From positions 28,359 through 92,358 of the forward strand of contig NZ_JACNMP010000014.1 of assembly GCF_017592335.1 (NCBI RefSeq): DNA of 64,000 bases, written 5' to 3'. The notes below the pieces were generated by a model, which saw only the letters and a list, made by a program, of their open reading frames with translations, had not been told where the DNA came from and searched no databases. This DNA comes from Pseudaestuariivita rosea. GTDB lineage: Bacteria; Pseudomonadota; Alphaproteobacteria; Rhodobacterales; Rhodobacteraceae. This document shows, piece by piece, positions 61,901-64,000 of this stretch. Numbering within the stretch: position 1 is the stretch's first letter; each line of letters starts with the position of its first letter. The translations under genes were made by a program, and so were the position numbers.

Positions 61901-62147
61901 TTCGAAATCAAACAAAACCATCAAAGTCCGCGCGGATCAGGCGGCAACGGATGCACTCATCGCGGCGGGGGTGCAGGTGGATGTCAAATGCTCAGACGGG
62001 CTTTGCGGTGTGTGCAAGGGCCGGGTCCTGAGCGGCGCGGTCGAACATCGCGATTTCGTCCTGTCCAACCACGACCGCGAAACGCAGATGATCCTATGTC
62101 AGTCGCGGGCTGCCGAGGCTGATGGAGAATTGAAGATCGACCTGTAA
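58929..62147 (+). CDS. fused, self-sufficient reductive dehalogenase
   Basis: 1072 residues, no signal peptide. Residues about 410-560 carry the cobalamin-binding reductive dehalogenase core (VGLSACPEWAYY, 'LLSGLGEVSRIGEV'). An unusual related segment (about 165-280) repeats its layout. Eight cysteines at about 562, 565, 568, 572, 598, 611, 614 and 618 fit two [4Fe-4S] clusters (FCEACNKCARECP and MCGRCMKTCPW). The C-terminal half is a reductase: flavin (RQYSLSG), NAD(P)H (MGGGIGVTPMIAM) and plant-type [2Fe-2S] (C1021, C1026, C1029, C1057). This matches soluble catabolic enzymes like BhbA/NpRdhA, which remove halogen from phenolic compounds. The substrate is unknown. Confidence 0.9.
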   Translation: MVGLMDRRPVTKLFSYKNRPVHLGGYPLEKLRRADRADTSDVTPMTPLSFRRPEDPLSIVNAMQEYQAMLDATRDGLIKAEQAQIPADPLLRAQHLKAFGYYCDAAMVGICRITPDDWLDQPIRNPDIDRLASKIETMQTKTLAAGIDVIMAGLKEALRAPPQECRHHTHAIVFLYDHPRAPRANETGADWIRDALPHRSCLRAMETAVTLAHYIRSLGWDARAHSEATSDIHLKRLTVQAGLATVDRGKLINPFVGSDFGVAVVTTALAISHDKPLALDQNIPLGYKLGTGTYGKSKRSRDPYARRDFRDGPHPFETLKRVDDPTTYIDIENVARVPKRANMFARALFGDLGKATQEATKNGNYVRKSASAFAFRPTLGALTLLQDGEAGDRHPSTEDADRNAVNIKAALYFLGVDAVGLSACPEWAYYSHDAAGQSITPYHENAISMIIDQGHETMEGASGDDWIACAQSMRAYLRFSLLGGVLAQHLRNLGYTARVHSVMDDEVLHPPLLLLSGLGEVSRIGEVILNPFLGPRLKSGVVTTNMPMTHDKPIDFGLQRFCEACNKCARECPSGAITAGPKLMFNGYEIWKSDSQKCTTYRVGQKNGAMCGRCMKTCPWNLDGLFAEAPFRWAAMNMPGTAKALAKLDDLAGNGEINPVKKWWWDLEMVDDGPYRPSEHPVNTRPLQKELNLQYEDQTLAVYPAPLAPPPHAWPFPMNREAGIQAYKTMIPAEEHKRRRARGLPPEHLYTADQTKPPVMQVVVSKVEHMTDAITKYEFSLPDGGDLPPFDAGAHIDVVVAPEFFRQYSLSGNPADRTKYQIAVLREDTGRGGSKLMHRIFERGRRVFISHPINHFPLHEDAGFSYLMGGGIGVTPMIAMAHRLHAIGADFALHYSCSTRQAAGFIEDLAKVPWADKVHLHISGEGTRADLPNLLRYREGDHIYTCGPEPYMTAVMQVAKVNGFPESTRHLEYFTTPDVPDYVNNDFTLHLSKSNKTIKVRADQAATDALIAAGVQVDVKCSDGLCGVCKGRVLSGAVEHRDFVLSNHDRETQMILCQSRAAEADGELKIDL

Positions 62148-62176
62148 AACAGTCAGATCAGATATTCGGAAAATCA

Positions 62177-62203
62177 AAACCCCCCGTCGATGCGGAGGGT
62201 TTG
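62177..62203. terminator. bidirectional terminator between dehalogenase and infC
   Basis: AAACCCCCC pairs with GGAGGGTTT (one internal mismatch) around an 8-nt loop; A and T runs flank both sides of these convergent genes. Confidence 0.75.
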
Positions 62204-62216
62204 AAGTCAGATCGTG

Positions 62217-62762
62217 TTACTTCGGCAGCGGTCCGATCATCATGATCATCTGGCGGCCTTCCATTTTTGGCATGTTTTCCACCTTGCCATGATCTTTGGT
62301 GTCTTCGGCAACGCGTTCCAGCAACTCGCGGCCAAGGTTCTGGTGGGCCATTTCGCGTCCTCGGAACCGCAGGGTGATCTTGACCTTGTCCCCATTTTCC
62401 AGAAACCGAAAGACATTGCGCATTTTGACGTCATAATCGTGTGTATCGGTGTTGGGCCTGAATTTGACCTCTTTCACCTCAATCGTTTTCTGTTTCTTCC
62501 GCGCCTCGGATTCACGTTTCTGCTGTTCATATTTGAACTTGCCGAAATCCATGATTTTACACACAGGTGGCGTGGCATTTGGCGAAATCTCAACCAGATC
62601 CAGACCGGCCTCATCAGCCATCTGCATTGCTTTTTCGGGCGTGACAACGCCGACGTTTTCACCTTCGGCACCAATAAGACGGATTTCGGGGGCGCGGATG
62701 CGTTCATTCACGCGTGGGCCAGTTTCACGCACCGGGGGTGCGTTGTGGGGTCTGCGGGCTAT
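62217..62762 (-). CDS. infC: translation initiation factor IF-3, non-AUG start
   Basis: About 181 residues. Core motifs: '[22 protein letters not shown]', '[31 protein letters not shown]' and '[17 protein letters not shown]'. The conserved N-terminus ([15 protein letters not shown]) has no AUG; the residue before it is encoded by ATA (62762-62760), 8 nt from an AAGGA box. An ATT 6 nt upstream is only 2 nt from that box, and a GTG at 62732 would cut off the conserved start. infC is known for rare starts (AUU in E. coli) that let IF-3 repress its own translation, so AUA fits. Confidence 0.9.
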   Translation of the reverse strand: MARRPHNAPPVRETGPRVNERIRAPEIRLIGAEGENVGVVTPEKAMQMADEAGLDLVEISPNATPPVCKIMDFGKFKYEQQKRESEARKKQKTIEVKEVKFRPNTDTHDYDVKMRNVFRFLENGDKVKITLRFRGREMAHQNLGRELLERVAEDTKDHGKVENMPKMEGRQMIMMIGPLPK

Positions 62763-62943
62763 GACAATGTTCCTTCGTCTGTTTTCACAAATTGAACCAA
62801 GAAATTAACGCTAAGTGGGCCGTCTTTCAAGCGCAAATGCGGGTCGGCGAAGCTTTGCTTTTTATATCAGCTTGGCATTTTAATTACCTTGAATCTCTGT
62901 CATATTACAAAATCAGGATATTGAGTACAAAAAGGGTTGCATT

Positions 62944-63591
62944 ATGCTAAGAGGTCTTCTGATTGCGGTGGTGCTGATCGGCGCTGCGGCTGGTGGATAT
63001 TATCTGTTCGTCAGTGGAAATCTGCAACAAGCGGCAGAGCAGGCGCGCGAAACGGCCGAAACAGTCAATGAAACGACTGGCGCCGCAGCAGAGAGTGCCG
63101 TCGAGACAATGGAGACCGCCCAGGATACTGCAGAAGAAACCATAACCCAGGGTGCCGAAACCGCTGGTCAGGCCATGGAACAGGCTGCCGATACGGCCGA
63201 AAATGCGCTTCAGGATGGCATGGCAGCCGCGGAAGACGCGGCAAGTGAACTGGCAGAAGCCGCCCGGCAAAACGGACAGGATGCTATGGAAAACGCAGCT
63301 AACGCTGTTGAGGAAAGCCTGGCAGCCCTTGCAGGTGACAGCGCGACCGAACCCGCAGCAGAGCCCGCAGCCCCCGTCGTTCAATCCGAATCCGACGACT
63401 CATTGCTGCAGTATTTGACGGTCGAAAACTATGATTTCGACCGGGTCAGCGAAATGATTGACGGATCAGAACTGGCCGACATGCAGAAAACCGGTCTGAA
63501 AGTTGCCTTGCAACAGGCTGAAAGCAATGAAGAAACACTGCAAGCCATTCTGGACCGTGTGGGCGAACTGTTAGGACTGCAGGCCGAGTGA
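62944..63591 (+). CDS. membrane-anchored helical alanine/glutamate-rich protein
   Basis: 215 residues. An N-terminal helix (about 3-22) anchors it; residues about 30-125 are a low-complexity amphipathic helix with A/E/T-rich heptads (for example 'AEQARETAETVNETTGAAAESAVETM'), followed by a Pro/Ala linker and a compact C-terminal domain ('LLQYLTVENYDFDRVSEMIDGSELADMQK', 'ILDRVGELLGL'). It resembles late-embryogenesis-abundant-like or apolipoprotein-like helices. Function unknown. Weak ribosome binding site (ttgcatt). Confidence 0.75.
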   Translation: MLRGLLIAVVLIGAAAGGYYLFVSGNLQQAAEQARETAETVNETTGAAAESAVETMETAQDTAEETITQGAETAGQAMEQAADTAENALQDGMAAAEDAASELAEAARQNGQDAMENAANAVEESLAALAGDSATEPAAEPAAPVVQSESDDSLLQYLTVENYDFDRVSEMIDGSELADMQKTGLKVALQQAESNEETLQAILDRVGELLGLQAE

Positions 63592-63632
63592 CATAAAATG
63601 GTAGTGTGCCGATGTAGTCGTTCACACTGACC

Positions 63633-63917
63633 ATGGATCATGTTGTCTATGCTATTGGCGACGTTCATGGTCGTGATGACCTACTTGGCGAATTGCACGA
63701 ACATATTCGTAACCATCATCAGTTGATCTACGGCGATCATGATGCCGAGATTGTCCACCTTGGCGACTATATAGATCGTGGTCCAGATAGTATCCAAGCG
63801 ATCAACCGGCTTATGGCGGGCCTGCCTGATTTTAAAATAACCTGTCTGTTGGGGAACCATGAGGCGATGATGCTAGAGCGTGATGAAATCGACCTGAATC
63901 AAGGGGGATTCACATAG
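63633..63917 (+). pseudogene. Ser/Thr-type metallophosphoesterase truncated by an insertion sequence
   Basis: The 94-codon remnant has the first three metal motifs of PPP-type phosphatases: GDVHGR, GDYIDRG and GNHE. It lacks the later histidine motifs because the frame stops at TAG 63915, where sequence turns into IS630-like DNA. The enzyme is therefore probably inactive. The original C-terminal half may lie beyond the window, after the insertion. Confidence 0.75.
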
Positions 63918-64000
63918 GCTTATTTTGCTGATTCACTGTCGCCGACCACAAGATGGAGGGCGAGCAGTGGGTAAGGCACTTTCGATGGACCTTCGGGAGA
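63915..64000 (+). mobile_element. IS630-family insertion sequence, left end (partial)
   Basis: A frame from GTG 63967 begins V-G-K-A-L-S-M-D-L-R-E, matching the start of IS630-type transposases (GKALSxDLRE). The break with the phosphatase gene falls at a TA dinucleotide near 63915, and TA is the usual IS630 target. The exact terminal inverted repeat cannot be fixed without the other end. It continues past the window. Confidence 0.65.
63967..64000 (+). CDS. IS630-type transposase, N-terminal fragment
   Basis: Eleven codons from a GTG start, preceded by 'ggagggcgagca' (ribosome binding site). The sequence G-K-A-L-S-M-D-L-R-E is the beginning of the helix-turn-helix region. The rest is outside the window. 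Confidence 0.6.
   Translation, partial: MGKALSMDLRE

Noticed and set aside
1..64000. tRNA, rRNA, CRISPR, prophage or integrative element
   Set aside because: Intergenic gaps were read for tRNA T-loop signatures, repeat-spacer patterns and integrase genes; none was found apart from the IS630 fragment.

Overview
The window looks like a chromosomal segment of a marine alphaproteobacterium of the Roseobacter group (Rhodobacterales). I infer this from protein content: a rpoZ-relA/spoT pair, a PhyR/NepR/EcfG general stress response (GSR) locus, a Hint-domain protein, DUF4453 and DUF2062 families, and an infC gene whose N-terminus needs a non-AUG start. The genus cannot be fixed by eye. Two genes with in-frame stops and one gene truncated by an insertion sequence suggest some genome decay. 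I found no rRNA, tRNA, CRISPR array or prophage.

Layout. 0-6 kb: end of an alpha/beta hydrolase, a secreted SnoaL-like protein, ndk, two small unknowns, purF, an OmpA-like protein and a phosphatase-like protein. 6-15 kb: a cell-envelope and housekeeping block on the minus strand (S41 protease, EnvC-like protein, gpmI, rlmH, rsfS, rnhA, a methyltransferase, ispH). 15-22 kb: Hint protein, NYN protein, folK, rpoZ, relA/spoT, DUF2062, exoD, a lipid A-type acyltransferase. 22.5-41 kb: a stress-response island. 41-46 kb: a YafK-type L,D-transpeptidase-fold protein, a lipoprotein, a broken small gene, a DEAD-box helicase and a glycosyltransferase. 46-50.6 kb: prfC and his genes (hisB, hisH, hisA) interrupted by a convergent DUF2147 gene. 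51-53 kb: two cobalamin genes. 53-58 kb: a lytic transglycosylase broken at its catalytic codon, a degenerate H-NOX protein with an HNOBA-GGDEF cyclase, an MttB-family methyltransferase and a HAD phosphatase. 58.4-62.1 kb: a long AT-rich leader and a 1072-residue fused reductive dehalogenase. 62-64 kb: infC, a helical membrane-anchored protein, and a phosphatase cut off by an IS630-like element.

The strongest system-level signal is the stress island. The central regulators phyR, nepR, ecfG and a HisKA_2-type histidine kinase lie at 35.1-38.5 kb. Six perfect matches to the alphaproteobacterial EcfG promoter (GGAAC-N16-CGTT), plus three near matches, lie in front of genes at 24-40 kb. Eight of the nine sit 29-41 nt upstream of the assigned start. 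The predicted local regulon is nepR-ecfG-kinase-phospholipase D, phyR, csbD-flavin protein, dps, a formate/nitrite transporter-HVA1-topoisomerase IB operon, a TrkH potassium channel (apparently leaderless), a DUF1328 membrane peptide, a Crp/Fnr-MATE pair, and a Rho-N-like protein/amidoligase/glutamine-amidotransferase operon. The last of these is the best candidate for undescribed chemistry.

The second theme is corrinoids. CobC- and CbiB-type cobalamin genes stand within 6 kb of an MttB-superfamily methyltransferase (usually corrinoid-linked) and a self-sufficient, B12-dependent reductive dehalogenase fused to its own NAD(P)H/flavin/[2Fe-2S] reductase.
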